Assembly (NCBI RefSeq): GCF_004342025.1
Contig: NZ_SLWN01000022.1
Coordinates: forward strand, 44,205-108,204
Direction: 5' to 3'
Source: Kribbella steppae
Lineage (GTDB): Bacteria > Actinomycetota > Actinomycetes > Propionibacteriales > Kribbellaceae
DNA: 64,000 nt
Both the position numbers and the translations under genes were made by a program. Positions 34,970-44,116 of the stretch are shown piece by piece. Each line of letters starts with the position of its first letter. Position 1 is the first letter of the stretch. The notes below the pieces were generated by a model. The model was given only the letters and a program-made list of their open reading frames with translations. It ran no database searches and had not been told where the DNA came from.

Positions 34970-35752
34970 ATGGCCGGTGAGGCGTCCACAGGTACGTTCC
35001 TGCAAGGGCTCGACCGTGGGCTCGCGGTGATCCGTGCGTTCTCGGCGGACGCGCCCTCACTGACGCTCAGCGAGGTGGCCCGCGACGTCGGGATCACCCC
35101 CGCGACGGCGCGGCGGATCCTGCTGACGCTCTCGGAGCTCGGGTACGTCCGGAGCGACGGGCGGCGGTTCTCACTCACGCCACGCGTGCTCGCGCTCGGC
35201 TGGGCCTACCTGTCGTCGCTGGACTTCGGCGAACTCGCCGGACCGTTCATGGAGGAGCTCAGCGCGAAGACCCGCGAGTCCTGCTCCATCGCCACCCTCG
35301 ACCTACCAGACATCGTGTACGTCGCCCGCGTCCCGACCAGCCGGATCATGACCGTCGCCCTCGGGGTGGGCGCCCGGCTACCGGCGTACGCAACCTCCAT
35401 GGGCCGCGTCCTCCTCGCCGACCTCCCCGACGACGAGCTCACCGCCTACCTGTCGTCAGTCGAAGCCGAACCACTGACCGACCGCACAGTCACGTCACCG
35501 GACAAACTCCGTGAGGTCATCGACGCCGCCCGTACCGACGGCTACGCCCTCGTCGACCAGGAACTAGAGCTGGGCCTCCGCTCCATCGCCGCCCCCATCC
35601 GCAACTCCCGAGGCCGAACCATCGCCGCCCTCAACGTCTCCGCCCACGCCTCCCGCTCCACCCCAGCCTCGCTGCGCACGGAAACCCTCCCCCACCTTCA
35701 CGCAACCGCCACCCAAATAACCACAGCCCTAACCCACCGCGGCCACCTCTAA
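34970..35752 (+). CDS. IclR family regulator of the aromatic operon
   Basis: The 260-residue protein has an N-terminal winged helix (about 15-70, FLQGLDRGLAVIRAFSADAP, then LSEVARDVGITPATARRILL) and the IclR effector domain (SCSIATLDLPDIVYVARVP, then PAYATSMGRVLLADLPDDEL). Close relatives include PcaR/PobR-type regulators of aromatic catabolism. It is divergent from the operon and two operator-like dyads lie between them, so it probably regulates the operon and itself. The last codons are AC-rich but still in a normal frame. Confidence 0.9.
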   Translation: MAGEASTGTFLQGLDRGLAVIRAFSADAPSLTLSEVARDVGITPATARRILLTLSELGYVRSDGRRFSLTPRVLALGWAYLSSLDFGELAGPFMEELSAKTRESCSIATLDLPDIVYVARVPTSRIMTVALGVGARLPAYATSMGRVLLADLPDDELTAYLSSVEAEPLTDRTVTSPDKLREVIDAARTDGYALVDQELELGLRSIAAPIRNSRGRTIAALNVSAHASRSTPASLRTETLPHLHATATQITTALTHRGHL

Positions 35753-35771
35753 CCCCCACCCAGGTGGCCGC
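35739..35771. terminator. Bidirectional terminator-like hairpin
   Basis: GCGGCCACCT (35739-35748) and AGGTGGCCGC (35762-35771) form a perfect 10-bp stem with a 13-base loop. It spans the end of the IclR gene and the gap before the convergent aldo/keto reductase stop. It has no T-run, as is usual in high-GC actinobacteria. Confidence 0.6.
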
Positions 35772-35784
35772 GTCTCCACCGCAG

Positions 35785-36762
35785 TCAGGCGTTGTTTAGC
35801 CGGTCCATCTGCTCGGCGTCCAGACGGATCTCGACGGCGTCCAATGCCTCATCGAGCTGACTGACGGACGAGGCTCCGAACAGCGGGATGACGACCGGAT
35901 CCTGATGCAGCATCCACGCCAGCACGACCTGGTTGGGGGTCGCGCCCAACTCCTGCGCAACCTGGCGCAGCACCTCGAAACGCACGTAGGCGGTCGGATG
36001 CGCATACCCGCGCTCAGCCGGGAATGGACGCTCGGGGTGGCTGTACGAGCCGGCCAGCAGCGGACTGTAGGCCACCAGCGTCATGTCGCGATGCTCGTCG
36101 AGGTAGTCGAAATGCTCTACCCCGGCGTGCGGGAAATGCGGGCTGCCGAGGCGTTGGAGTCCGTCCTGCGCCAACGGGCTGGGCCACAGGTAGGTGTAAC
36201 GCTGCTGAAGGACCGAGTACTGTGCGACGCCCTGGTCGGCGGCCAGCTGTCGCGCGCGTTCCAACCGCCAGCTGGTGATGTTGCTGCAGCCGATCAGGTC
36301 GACGACGCCCTCGGCGGCGAGTCGTCCGAACGCGCCGACGGTCTCTTCCAGTGGGGTGGACCGGTTGTCGATATGCGCGTAGTACAGGTCAATGCGGTCG
36401 ATGCCCAGCCGGGTGAGACTGTCTTTGACGGCGGACTCGATGACTGCTGCGCCGAGTCCTTCCCAGTATTCGTCGTCCGGGTTGCCGGGCATGGTCGTCT
36501 TGGCGCCGCATTTCGTGGCGATGACCAGTTGGTCGCGGTTGCCTCGAGAATGCATCCAGCGGCCGAGGAGTTCCTCGCTCTCGCCGGCGTCGCCGGTCCA
36601 TTGGCCGTAGTTGTTGGCGGTGTCGATGAACGTCCCGCCGGCGGCGACGAAACGGTCGAGGATCGCGGTCGCTGTCTCGTGGTCCGTCGTACCGCCGAAG
36701 TTCATCGTGCCCAGGCACAAGGCGCTGACGGTCCGGCGATTGCCAATGGTTCGGTACAGCAT
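35785..36762 (-). CDS. Aldo/keto reductase (tas/YajO-type)
   Basis: The 325-residue NADPH-dependent TIM-barrel reductase starts MLYRTIGNRRTVSALCLGTM. It has Asp and Tyr in FIDTANNYGQW, Lys in LVIATKCGAK, and His in DLYYAHIDN. The C-terminal VVIPLFGASSVSQLDEALDA is the cofactor loop. It follows a MerR regulator with a palindromic promoter, a typical pairing for aldehyde detoxification. The specific substrate is unknown. Confidence 0.88.
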   Translation of the reverse strand: MLYRTIGNRRTVSALCLGTMNFGGTTDHETATAILDRFVAAGGTFIDTANNYGQWTGDAGESEELLGRWMHSRGNRDQLVIATKCGAKTTMPGNPDDEYWEGLGAAVIESAVKDSLTRLGIDRIDLYYAHIDNRSTPLEETVGAFGRLAAEGVVDLIGCSNITSWRLERARQLAADQGVAQYSVLQQRYTYLWPSPLAQDGLQRLGSPHFPHAGVEHFDYLDEHRDMTLVAYSPLLAGSYSHPERPFPAERGYAHPTAYVRFEVLRQVAQELGATPNQVVLAWMLHQDPVVIPLFGASSVSQLDEALDAVEIRLDAEQMDRLNNA

Positions 36763-36879
36763 GCAGTGCTCCCTCAGATGGTGAGTTGTCGAACGTCAGG
36801 CTCTGAAGCGCCCGACATCAGGGCGTGCGAATGCGTGACGCGACCAACGTGCTGGTCGTCCGCGACCAGCACACCTGGA

Positions 36880-37317
36880 CTACGCCGAGACTGCGGGTGC
36901 CTGCGATCCCCGGTAGCCCGCGATCTTGCGGTTGATCACGTCCAGATCGCGGTGAAGGTCGGCGATGTGGTTCAGGACCCGATCGCGGTGCGCCTCCAGC
37001 AACTGTCTGCGCTGCAGTTCGGTGGGCGCGCCGACCTTCGCGAGTTCGGCGTAACGCAGCATCTCGCTGACCGGCATGCTGGTCGCGCGCAATCGCATCA
37101 GCAGCGCCAGCCGACGTAGGTCCTTCTGCGTGTACTGCCGACGGCCAGAAGGGTCGCGGGCGACGCCCTCCAGCAGGCCCACCCGCTCGTACCAGCGCAG
37201 CGTGTCGGCGGACAAGCCGGTCAATGCGGCGACTTGCCCGACGGCGAGCGGTTCGTCGACGTCCGGAATGAGTTCGTCGACCCCGCAGGTTTCCTCGCCC
37301 GGCGATTGATCGTTCAC
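36880..37317 (-). CDS. MerR family transcriptional regulator
   Basis: The 145-residue regulator has the MerR winged helix (about 24-92, LAVGQVAALTGLSADTLRWY, then GVARDPSGRRQYTQKDL) and a short dimerising helix. It lacks the metal-binding cysteines of MerR proper: the N-terminal Cys11 stands alone. With the aldo/keto reductase gene 117 bp downstream, it resembles the aldehyde-responsive AdhR/NmlR group. Its own promoter has a perfect 18-bp dyad (37334-37351). Confidence 0.85.
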   Translation of the reverse strand: MNDQSPGEETCGVDELIPDVDEPLAVGQVAALTGLSADTLRWYERVGLLEGVARDPSGRRQYTQKDLRRLALLMRLRATSMPVSEMLRYAELAKVGAPTELQRRQLLEAHRDRVLNHIADLHRDLDVINRKIAGYRGSQAPAVSA

Positions 37318-37333
37318 GCCCTACAGACTTCCT

Positions 37334-37355
37334 CCTGGAGTGCACTCCAGGTCAA
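37334..37355 (-). promoter_or_regulatory. MerR-type promoter with operator dyad
   Basis: CCTGGAGTGCACTCCAGG (37334-37351) is a perfect 18-bp palindrome and TTGACC (the reverse strand of 37350-37355) is a good -35 element at its edge. This is the usual architecture of a MerR-controlled promoter, resembling the CTTGGAGTnnACTCCAAG sites I recall for the AdhR/NmlR group. Confidence 0.75.
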
Positions 37356-37368
37356 GGCGCTTGTGCGG

Positions 37369-37788
37369 TCAGCCCTTCAGGCCGGCCAGGATCTCGAGGT
37401 AGTGCGGGTTGGTCATGATGCCGATGATGTTGCCGAACGGGTCGGTGACCGAGGCGGTGCGGAAGCCGGTGTTGTTGCCTCGCTCGGTGATGGGCTCGAC
37501 GACCGTTGCGCCCAGGGAGAGGAGGCGCTCGAAGGTGGCTTCGAGGTCGTCGACGTGCCAGTGGATGACGGCGCCGGCGGGACCGTTGGTGACCTGGTGC
37601 TGGGCGTACTTCACGTCGATGATGCCCAGTTCGCACTCGAGGTCGCCGAAGCGGTACTCGAGGTAGCCCGGGTTCTCGAAGTCCGGCACGGCGAAGTACG
37701 GCTCGATGCCGAGCAACTCCGTGTACCACTCCCGCGCGGCGTGCATGTCGGCGGCGTAGAAGCTGACGGTGGCGAATCCTCGCAACAT
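37369..37788 (-). CDS. VOC/glyoxalase family protein
   Basis: The 139-residue protein starts MLRGFATVSFYAADMHAARE and contains both beta-alpha-beta-beta-beta units of the vicinal oxygen chelate fold, the second with VIHWHVDDLEATFERL and FRTASVTDPFGNIIGIMTNP. Function could be glyoxalase, dioxygenase or resistance-related. ATG at 37786-37788 has AGGA nine bases upstream. The gene lies just upstream of the MerR promoter on the same strand, and its own promoter region has a separate 6-5-6 dyad. Confidence 0.82.
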   Translation of the reverse strand: MLRGFATVSFYAADMHAAREWYTELLGIEPYFAVPDFENPGYLEYRFGDLECELGIIDVKYAQHQVTNGPAGAVIHWHVDDLEATFERLLSLGATVVEPITERGNNTGFRTASVTDPFGNIIGIMTNPHYLEILAGLKG

Positions 37789-37844
37789 CTCGGTGGTCCT
37801 TCCTCGCTGTTCCCGGTTAACAACCACCACACTTCCACCCAAAC

Positions 37845-37861
37845 TGCTCACCAAATGAGCA
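37845..37861. promoter_or_regulatory. Inverted repeat upstream of the VOC gene
   Basis: TGCTCACCAAATGAGCA is a perfect 6-5-6 dyad 57 bp upstream of the VOC start, a suitable place for a repressor operator. The binding protein is unknown. Confidence 0.35.
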
Positions 37862-37909
37862 CTTTTCCCAGCGACTTTCGAGACCTGCCCCAGCGGGCGG
37901 GGAGCGGTG

Positions 37910-38929
37910 TCAGTCGGTTTGGGTCACCTTGCGGAGGCCTCGGGGGGCGTCGGGGTTCAGGCCCAGTTTGCGGGCCAGGGACTCGATGGCTCGTTGCGCG
38001 GGGATGACGAGGGCGAGGGGGGCCAGGGTTTCGGGCAGGTCGGGGCCGGCCAGGTTGACGTCGCAGCGGGAGGCGAAGGTGGGGTCGCCGCCGATGCCGA
38101 GGATCTTGCTGCCCTTCTCGCGGACGATGCCGGCCAGTTCGGTCATGCCGGGCAGGGCGGGCCCTTCGCCGGCGGCGACCAGGATGGTGACGAGGTCCGC
38201 GTCGACGACCGCGATCGGTCCGTGCTTCAGGTCGGCGTACGACAGACCGCGGACCGGCTGGAGGCAGGTCTCCTCCAGCTTGAGCGCGACCTCGAGCGTC
38301 GTACCGAAGGTCAGCCCGCGACCGCTGGCCAGTACGTCGTGCGCACCCGCGAGGAGACCCGCGGCCTCCTCGACCGAGCCTTCGAGCATCTTGGAGGCCG
38401 CGTCCGGAACGCGGGCGATGTCGGCGTCCAGGGTGCCGGGCCTCTGCGCCAGCGCGTCGACGGCGACGGTGATCGCCGCGAGCTGCGTGGTGTAGGTCTT
38501 GGTCGCCGGTACGGCGAGTTCCTGGCCGGCCTGCGTGATCAGCGCGACGTCGGCTGTCGAAGCCAGCGGGCTGTTGCCGTCGTTGGTGATGCCGACGATC
38601 GCGGCGCCGTTGCGCTTGGCCCACTCCGCGGTGTCGACGATCTCCTGGGTCGCACCCGACTGGCTGACCGCGACCACCAGCGAGTTCGACAGGTCGAGGT
38701 TCGCGCCGTACAGGGTGGCGACCGAGGGGGCGGCCAGGGATGCCTGCCGGCCGGCGTGGATCTCGGTGAGGTAGCGGCCGTAGACACACGCGTTGTCGGA
38801 CGATCCCCGGGCCACGAAGATCACGTGCCGGCGCCCCGCGGCCAGTCGCGTGATGTCGTGCCGCAGTGGCAGAACGTGCTCGAACGTCGCCGCCAGCGCG
38901 GCCGGCTGCTCGGCGATCTCGCGCGCCAT
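37910..38929 (-). CDS. SIS-domain sugar isomerase/deaminase-like protein
   Basis: The 339-residue protein has two SIS domains like the isomerase half of glucosamine-6-phosphate synthase. It shows EIAEQPAALAATFEHVLPLR, IFVARGSSDNACVYGRYL, LVVAVSQSGATQEIVDTAEW and YADLKHGPIAVVDADL. It lacks the glutamine amidotransferase domain, so it likely acts on an amino sugar phosphate. I start it at ATG 38927-38929 because AGGA lies seven bases upstream; a longer frame to 38968 would cover the candidate operator. It is divergent from the GntR gene. Confidence 0.85.
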   Translation of the reverse strand: MAREIAEQPAALAATFEHVLPLRHDITRLAAGRRHVIFVARGSSDNACVYGRYLTEIHAGRQASLAAPSVATLYGANLDLSNSLVVAVSQSGATQEIVDTAEWAKRNGAAIVGITNDGNSPLASTADVALITQAGQELAVPATKTYTTQLAAITVAVDALAQRPGTLDADIARVPDAASKMLEGSVEEAAGLLAGAHDVLASGRGLTFGTTLEVALKLEETCLQPVRGLSYADLKHGPIAVVDADLVTILVAAGEGPALPGMTELAGIVREKGSKILGIGGDPTFASRCDVNLAGPDLPETLAPLALVIPAQRAIESLARKLGLNPDAPRGLRKVTQTD

Positions 38930-38967
38930 CTGGGTTTCCTGGGCGGGGACAGACACCACTACGATCA

Positions 38968-38983
38968 CTGGTCCTATCTGGTC
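38968..38983. promoter_or_regulatory. Candidate GntR/HutC operator (direct CTGGTC repeats)
   Basis: CTGGTC occurs at 38968-38973 and again at 38978-38983 between the SIS gene and the divergent GntR gene. It recalls the TGGTCT half of DasR/NagR sites. The match is partial. Confidence 0.35.
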
Positions 38984-39068
38984 TTAACAGGTATGCTGCG
39001 CACGATAGCAGTGAGCGGCGTTTCGGGGCACCCCCGAGACTCGCCCAGGTCTGGAGGATCGAGATTCG

Positions 39069-39788
39069 ATGGTGGCGACCAAGCGGGCCCAGGTCCGATC
39101 GGTACTGGAACGGCTGATCGATGTCGAACTGCACCCCGGGGACCCGATCCCTTCCGAACGCGCCCTGGTGGACAAGCTGAACGTCTCCCGGGTGACCGTC
39201 CGGCAGGCGATCAGCGACCTGGTCGAGTCCGGCGCGCTGGAACGCGTGCACGGTAAGGGGACGTTCGTCACCGGTCCACAGGTCGACTCCCAGTTGCACC
39301 TCACCTCGTTCTCCCGGGAGATGCGGGCGCGCGGCCTGGAGCCCGGCACGGTGGTGCTGTCGGCCACCGAGATCGAGGCGTCCGACGAGACCGCGAAGGG
39401 ACTCCGGGTCCCCAAGGGCACCAAGGTGATCCGGGTCGAACGGCTGCGCACCGCCGACGCCTCGCCGATGGCGTACGAGGTCGGCTACTACCCGTCCGCG
39501 CTCTTCCCCGGCCTGCTCGGCCGTGAGCTCGGCACCCTGTACGACGTCTTCGCCAGCGAGTACGACGTCGTCGTCACCTCCGGTGAGCAGACCGTCCGGG
39601 CGGACAACGCCGACGGTCATGTCGCCCGGGTTCTCGGCGTGGCCAGGCGGGCACCCCTGCTGGTCCTCGAGCGCACCACCTTCGCCGGCCGCAAGGTCGT
39701 CGAGCTGTCCTGGTCGGCCTACCGGGCCGATCGCTACCGGCTGCACATGGCCCTGACCCCGCGCGGCCCGAGGTCCGGCTCGGCCTGA
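39069..39788 (+). CDS. GntR family regulator, HutC subfamily
   Basis: The 239-residue protein has the winged helix at the N-terminus (IPSERALVDKLNVSRVTVRQ, then VHGKGTFVTGPQ) and a UTRA ligand domain (about 85-230) with LEPGTVVLSATEIEASDETA and MAYEVGYYPSALFPGLL. UTRA regulators of the DasR/NagR type respond to amino-sugar phosphates. It is divergent from the SIS-domain gene and probably controls it. The GGAGG at 39053-39057 is a long 11 bases from the ATG. Confidence 0.88.
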   Translation: MVATKRAQVRSVLERLIDVELHPGDPIPSERALVDKLNVSRVTVRQAISDLVESGALERVHGKGTFVTGPQVDSQLHLTSFSREMRARGLEPGTVVLSATEIEASDETAKGLRVPKGTKVIRVERLRTADASPMAYEVGYYPSALFPGLLGRELGTLYDVFASEYDVVVTSGEQTVRADNADGHVARVLGVARRAPLLVLERTTFAGRKVVELSWSAYRADRYRLHMALTPRGPRSGSA

Positions 39789-39863
39789 GCCGACGTCATC
39801 GGGTCGCAACGAACTGGACCGGTCCTGTTCATCAACTGGTCTGCATCCCTGCCGAATGCTCCC

Positions 39864-39914
39864 CGGCCGCCTGGCCGGTCCGGCAGGCGGGCCGCCGGGT
39901 ACGACGAAGTACCC
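39864..39914. terminator. Hairpins after the GntR gene
   Basis: Two successive stems occur: GCCTGGCCGG with CCGGCAGGC (39869-39888, one bulged base), and GGGTAC with GTACCC (39897-39914, loop of six). They lie between the GntR gene and the aldolase gene and could end the GntR transcript or act in the aldolase leader. Confidence 0.35.
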
Positions 39915-39971
39915 GCCGGTGATACTGGAGCTCAACCCACAAGAACTGTGTTGTGAGGAGTACCGCGAGAC

Positions 39972-40997
<1,026 letters not shown>

Positions 40998-41029
40998 CAT
41001 CTGCTTCTCCTGACAGAGCTGGGGTTTTC

Positions 41030-41062
41030 GAGGGGCTCACCGCTGTTCGCGGTGGGCCCCTC
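41030..41062. terminator. Bidirectional terminator hairpin
   Basis: GAGGGGCTCACCGC (41030-41043) pairs with GCGGTGGGCCCCTC (41049-41062) over 13 of 14 positions around a five-base loop. It sits between the convergent ends of the aldolase gene and the gene at 41065. Confidence 0.8.
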
Positions 41063-41064
41063 AC

Positions 41065-42039
41065 TCACATCCGGGCACGGGCGAGATCGAAGTGCCTGAT
41101 GCCGGTACGGCGTGACGCTCGAGTGAAGCTGGCGCGGACCCGGTCGACGACCAGGGCTGGGTCGTTGAGGTCGGCCCAGGAGATCCGGCAGCATTCGAGC
41201 GGATCGGGTGCAGCCGGATCGGGGACCGGCGAAACCGCGGGCAGCTCCGCTTCGTCGGGCTCGTTTTCCTCGCACCAGAAGGGAAAACGTGGCTCGAACT
41301 CCAGCACGGTTCGCTCGTCGGGGAACCACAAGGACGCGATCTCGGGCCCGGTCGGCTCCAAAGGATCCACGTCCGGAGGTGGGGTCGGGGACGGCACAGG
41401 CAGGCCCTCGTTGGCGAGGATGAGGCGGAGGCGGGACTCGGCGACCGAGGCTGACTCCGCGCCGGCCCGGGAGATCGTCGTGATCGCGCGCTCGTTGCCG
41501 TGATCGGCGGCCGCGCGTTTCAGCGAGCGGCTGGTGACCAGACCGGCGTACAGGGCGGCCTCGGTCAGGACGACCGCAGGCGCGGCTGGTGAGGTCGCGG
41601 CCACCTCGACGACGGCGCGGGCCGGTGAGACCATCCGCAGCTTGTTCCACACCTGGATGCCGGGGCCGACTGGATCTCGGATGTGGCGGTGGACTCCGCC
41701 CACGCAGCCGCCCCGGCCGTGCGGTGCGGTCACATGTACACGGGACAGGTCGAGACCCCAGAGCGGCAGGGCATGGAGTGCCGCCGCCGACTGGTGGCTC
41801 GCGAAGACGGCAGGGCCGCCGGAGCGGAGCACGCGGTACACCTTCCGCAGGTGCAGGACCTCATTGGTGACGAGTGTGAGCGCCCGGTGCGCGGCATAGG
41901 TGCCCGGCCGGATCCGGCGCCAGCAGCCGGTGTCCAGCAAGGAGTCGATGTCCGGGTCGGGGTAGCCACAGGCGCGCGCGTCGGCACGGGTGAACACCCC
42001 GCCGCGGATGGTGGCCATCACGGCGAGTTGAGGGTTCAT
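41065..42039 (-). CDS. AbiEi-like antitoxin-domain protein with degenerate DUF559-type region
   Basis: The 324-residue protein has an N-terminal winged-helix region typical of AbiEi-like proteins (GGVFTRADARACGYPDPDID, then LLDTGCWRRIRPGTY). A central helical part follows (SPARAVVEVAATSPAAPAVV, then SVAESRLRLILANEGLPVP) and then a region that should be a DUF559-like endonuclease fold (SLWFPDERTVLEFEPRFPFW). Here the usual Asp and Lys of the nuclease site are not visible. An acidic insertion (ENEPDEAELPA) splits it. No AbiEii-type nucleotidyltransferase partner lies next to it, so it is probably a solitary family member. Confidence 0.65.
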   Translation of the reverse strand: MNPQLAVMATIRGGVFTRADARACGYPDPDIDSLLDTGCWRRIRPGTYAAHRALTLVTNEVLHLRKVYRVLRSGGPAVFASHQSAAALHALPLWGLDLSRVHVTAPHGRGGCVGGVHRHIRDPVGPGIQVWNKLRMVSPARAVVEVAATSPAAPAVVLTEAALYAGLVTSRSLKRAAADHGNERAITTISRAGAESASVAESRLRLILANEGLPVPSPTPPPDVDPLEPTGPEIASLWFPDERTVLEFEPRFPFWCEENEPDEAELPAVSPVPDPAAPDPLECCRISWADLNDPALVVDRVRASFTRASRRTGIRHFDLARARM

Positions 42040-42172
42040 GCCTAGAAAGTGCCGTGATCAGCCCCGCGATCTCACGACGTCTTCAAATCTGTGGACAGCC
42101 GGACGGTCGTTCAGCGACCGTGGTGATCTCGACGGGCCACCGAGACGCGTGTGAGGGCATGAAAAAAGCCCG

Positions 42173-42622
42173 TCATGTTTGTATGACGAGCTCTGCGCGG
42201 GTTGGAACCCAAGGTTGCCAGAGGAGCGGCATGCCGGCCTCGAGGGGAGTGCGGTTGCCCTTCCGCTCGTTACAGGCAGCATGGGCGGCCACGGCATTCA
42301 GCCACTCGGTGCGGCCGCCCCTGGATCTGGGTTGGACGTGGTCCATGGTGTCGGCGTTGTCCAGACCGCAGTACGCACACCGGAACTTGTCCCGCCGCAA
42401 CACTCCGTGCTTGCTGTACTTCATCCGGCCGGCCGCGTAACGCCAGTGCGTCACGACGTACCGGACCAGGCGCAGCACGCGTGGAACCGGAAAAGGGCCG
42501 ATGGTCCGTTCACCGTGCGCCTCTTCCACCACTGCGACCTCGCGGACCAGCATCCGGATGGCGTGCTGGATCGACACGGTGTGCAGCGGCTCGTATGACG
42601 CGTTCAGGACTATGACGCTCAT
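42173..42622 (-). CDS. HNH endonuclease
   Basis: The 149-residue protein starts MSVIVLNASYEPLHTVSIQH. Its HNH motif is complete: CAYCGLDNADTMDHVQPRSR, then EWLNAVAAHAACNERKGNRT, with two CxxC-like Cys and His/Asn residues. Such small HNH proteins are common single genes in actinobacteria. The role is unknown; DNA repair or housekeeping is as likely as defence. GGAGG precedes the ATG at 42620-42622. Confidence 0.9.
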   Translation of the reverse strand: MSVIVLNASYEPLHTVSIQHAIRMLVREVAVVEEAHGERTIGPFPVPRVLRLVRYVVTHWRYAAGRMKYSKHGVLRRDKFRCAYCGLDNADTMDHVQPRSRGGRTEWLNAVAAHAACNERKGNRTPLEAGMPLLWQPWVPTRAELVIQT

Positions 42623-42767
42623 CCGGTGCCTCCTTCCGGCCGTAGCTGGGAACCACGGCGGCTATCACGCAGGGTCTCAAGCATCCGTGGCCGATCGGTG
42701 AACGGTCAACGGATTTCGCCAGACGGTCACGTACCGGTTCGGCTGCGTCATCGGCGAAGATGTGCCT

Positions 42768-43175
42768 ATGGAATTGAACAATCTGCTCTCAGGTCCACCC
42801 GAGACACTACTCCCCGTAGACCCGGCCGCGGCGGAACTCGCCGCCGGGGCCGCTGCGGTGGACGTCGCGGCCAAGTTCCCGACGTCGTCGCTGGCCTGGA
42901 GTGAGCTGGCCGAGGCGGCGCTGGCGGACGGCCGGACGATCGAGGCGTACGCGTTCGCCCGGACCGGCTACCACCGCGGTCTGGACCTGCTCCGCCGCAA
43001 CGGCTGGAAGGGTCACGGGCCGGTCCCTTGGGAGCACGAGCCCAACCGCGGGTTCCTGCGCTGCCTGGCCGTGCTGGGCAAGGCGGCCGCGATCATCGAG
43101 GAGAAGGATGAGGCCGAACGCTGCGCGACCTTCCTGCGGGACTCCTCTCCGACGGCTGCGGATGCGTTGAGCTGA
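42768..43175 (+). CDS. DUF3151 protein
   Basis: The 135-residue protein (MELNNLLSGPPETLLPVDPA, then SLAWSELAEAALADGRTIEA, then HRGLDLLRRNGWKGHGPVPW, then NRGFLRCLAVLGKAAAIIEE) matches the actinobacterial DUF3151 family, which has a TPR-like helical fold. These genes typically lie near fba, as here. Function is unknown. ATG at 42768 is preferred; GTG at 42762 is in frame. Confidence 0.85.
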   Translation: MELNNLLSGPPETLLPVDPAAAELAAGAAAVDVAAKFPTSSLAWSELAEAALADGRTIEAYAFARTGYHRGLDLLRRNGWKGHGPVPWEHEPNRGFLRCLAVLGKAAAIIEEKDEAERCATFLRDSSPTAADALS

Positions 43176-43206
43176 AACGTGGTTGTGGGGCTGGTCGCCC
43201 GGCGGC

Positions 43207-43965
43207 ATGATCCGTCGGGTGACGAGCCCCTACGCGCAAGACGGATTCCGGGTCGGCTTCGACTGGGCAACCACCGGAGCGGCTGCAGTGCCCGGCAGCA
43301 TCACGGCTGTCGTCGACGTCCTGTCCTTCACGACGACCGTGACGGTGGCAGCGGATCTCGGCATCGACGTTTACCCCTACCGATGGCGCGACGAGAGTGC
43401 CGTCGCCTACGCGAAGCAGTACGACGCAGTGCTGGCAGTAGGAAGGTCCGAAGCAGGCCCGGGCGAGGTGAGCCTGTCGCCGGTCACGATCCGTCAGGCC
43501 CAGGGGATCGAGCGGTTGGTACTGCCGTCGCCCAACGGCTCGACCATCTGCCAGCAGCTCAGTGATACCGGGTCCACGGTCATCGCCGTCTCACTGCGTA
43601 ACAGAGCCGCGGCCGCAGAGTGGGTCAGCAAGCGGCTGGCCGAAGACCCGCAGCTCACCGTGGTGGCGATCGCAGCGGGGGAGCGCTGGAAGGTCGGGGC
43701 GCTCCGGCCCGCTGTCGAGGACCTCTGGGGTGCGGGTGGGTTCCTCGCCGCGCTCGACGTCGACGGCTTCTCCCCGGAGGCCCGGGCGGCCGCGGCCGCC
43801 TACCAAGACGCCGAAAACGAGCTCCCAGAACTGCTGCACGAATGCGCCGGCGGTCGCGAACTCACGCAGTACGGCTTTCCCCAAGATGTGGCGATCGCGG
43901 CAGAGGTGGACAGCAGCCGGTCCGTGCCCGTCCTGCGAGACGGTAAGCTGAGCGCGTCAAACTGA
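43207..43965 (+). CDS. ComB-like 2-phosphosulfolactate phosphatase family protein
   Basis: The 252-residue protein has the ComB fold signatures AVVDVLSFTTTVTVAADLGI, LVLPSPNGSTICQQLSDTGS, VIAVSLRNRAAAAEWVSKRL and VVAIAAGERWKVGALRPAVE, with an acidic ELLHECAGGRELTQYGFPQD at the end. ComB removes phosphate from 2-phosphosulfolactate in coenzyme M synthesis; bacterial homologues may have other substrates, as no methanogenic pathway is here. The start is ATG 43207 or GTG 43219. Confidence 0.85.
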   Translation: MIRRVTSPYAQDGFRVGFDWATTGAAAVPGSITAVVDVLSFTTTVTVAADLGIDVYPYRWRDESAVAYAKQYDAVLAVGRSEAGPGEVSLSPVTIRQAQGIERLVLPSPNGSTICQQLSDTGSTVIAVSLRNRAAAAEWVSKRLAEDPQLTVVAIAAGERWKVGALRPAVEDLWGAGGFLAALDVDGFSPEARAAAAAYQDAENELPELLHECAGGRELTQYGFPQDVAIAAEVDSSRSVPVLRDGKLSASN

Positions 43966-44116
43966 ACCTCGAGGTTCTGCCCGTTGACAGAGCCGGCAGG
44001 CGGCGTGCGTCCCCGCTTCCTGCCGAACATGGATGGTTGTAGGCGGATTCGACAGACCGGTGAAGCTGGACGCCCACGGTCGGTCCCCGCCCCTTCGGGC
44101 AGCGGAAGGTCTCACC

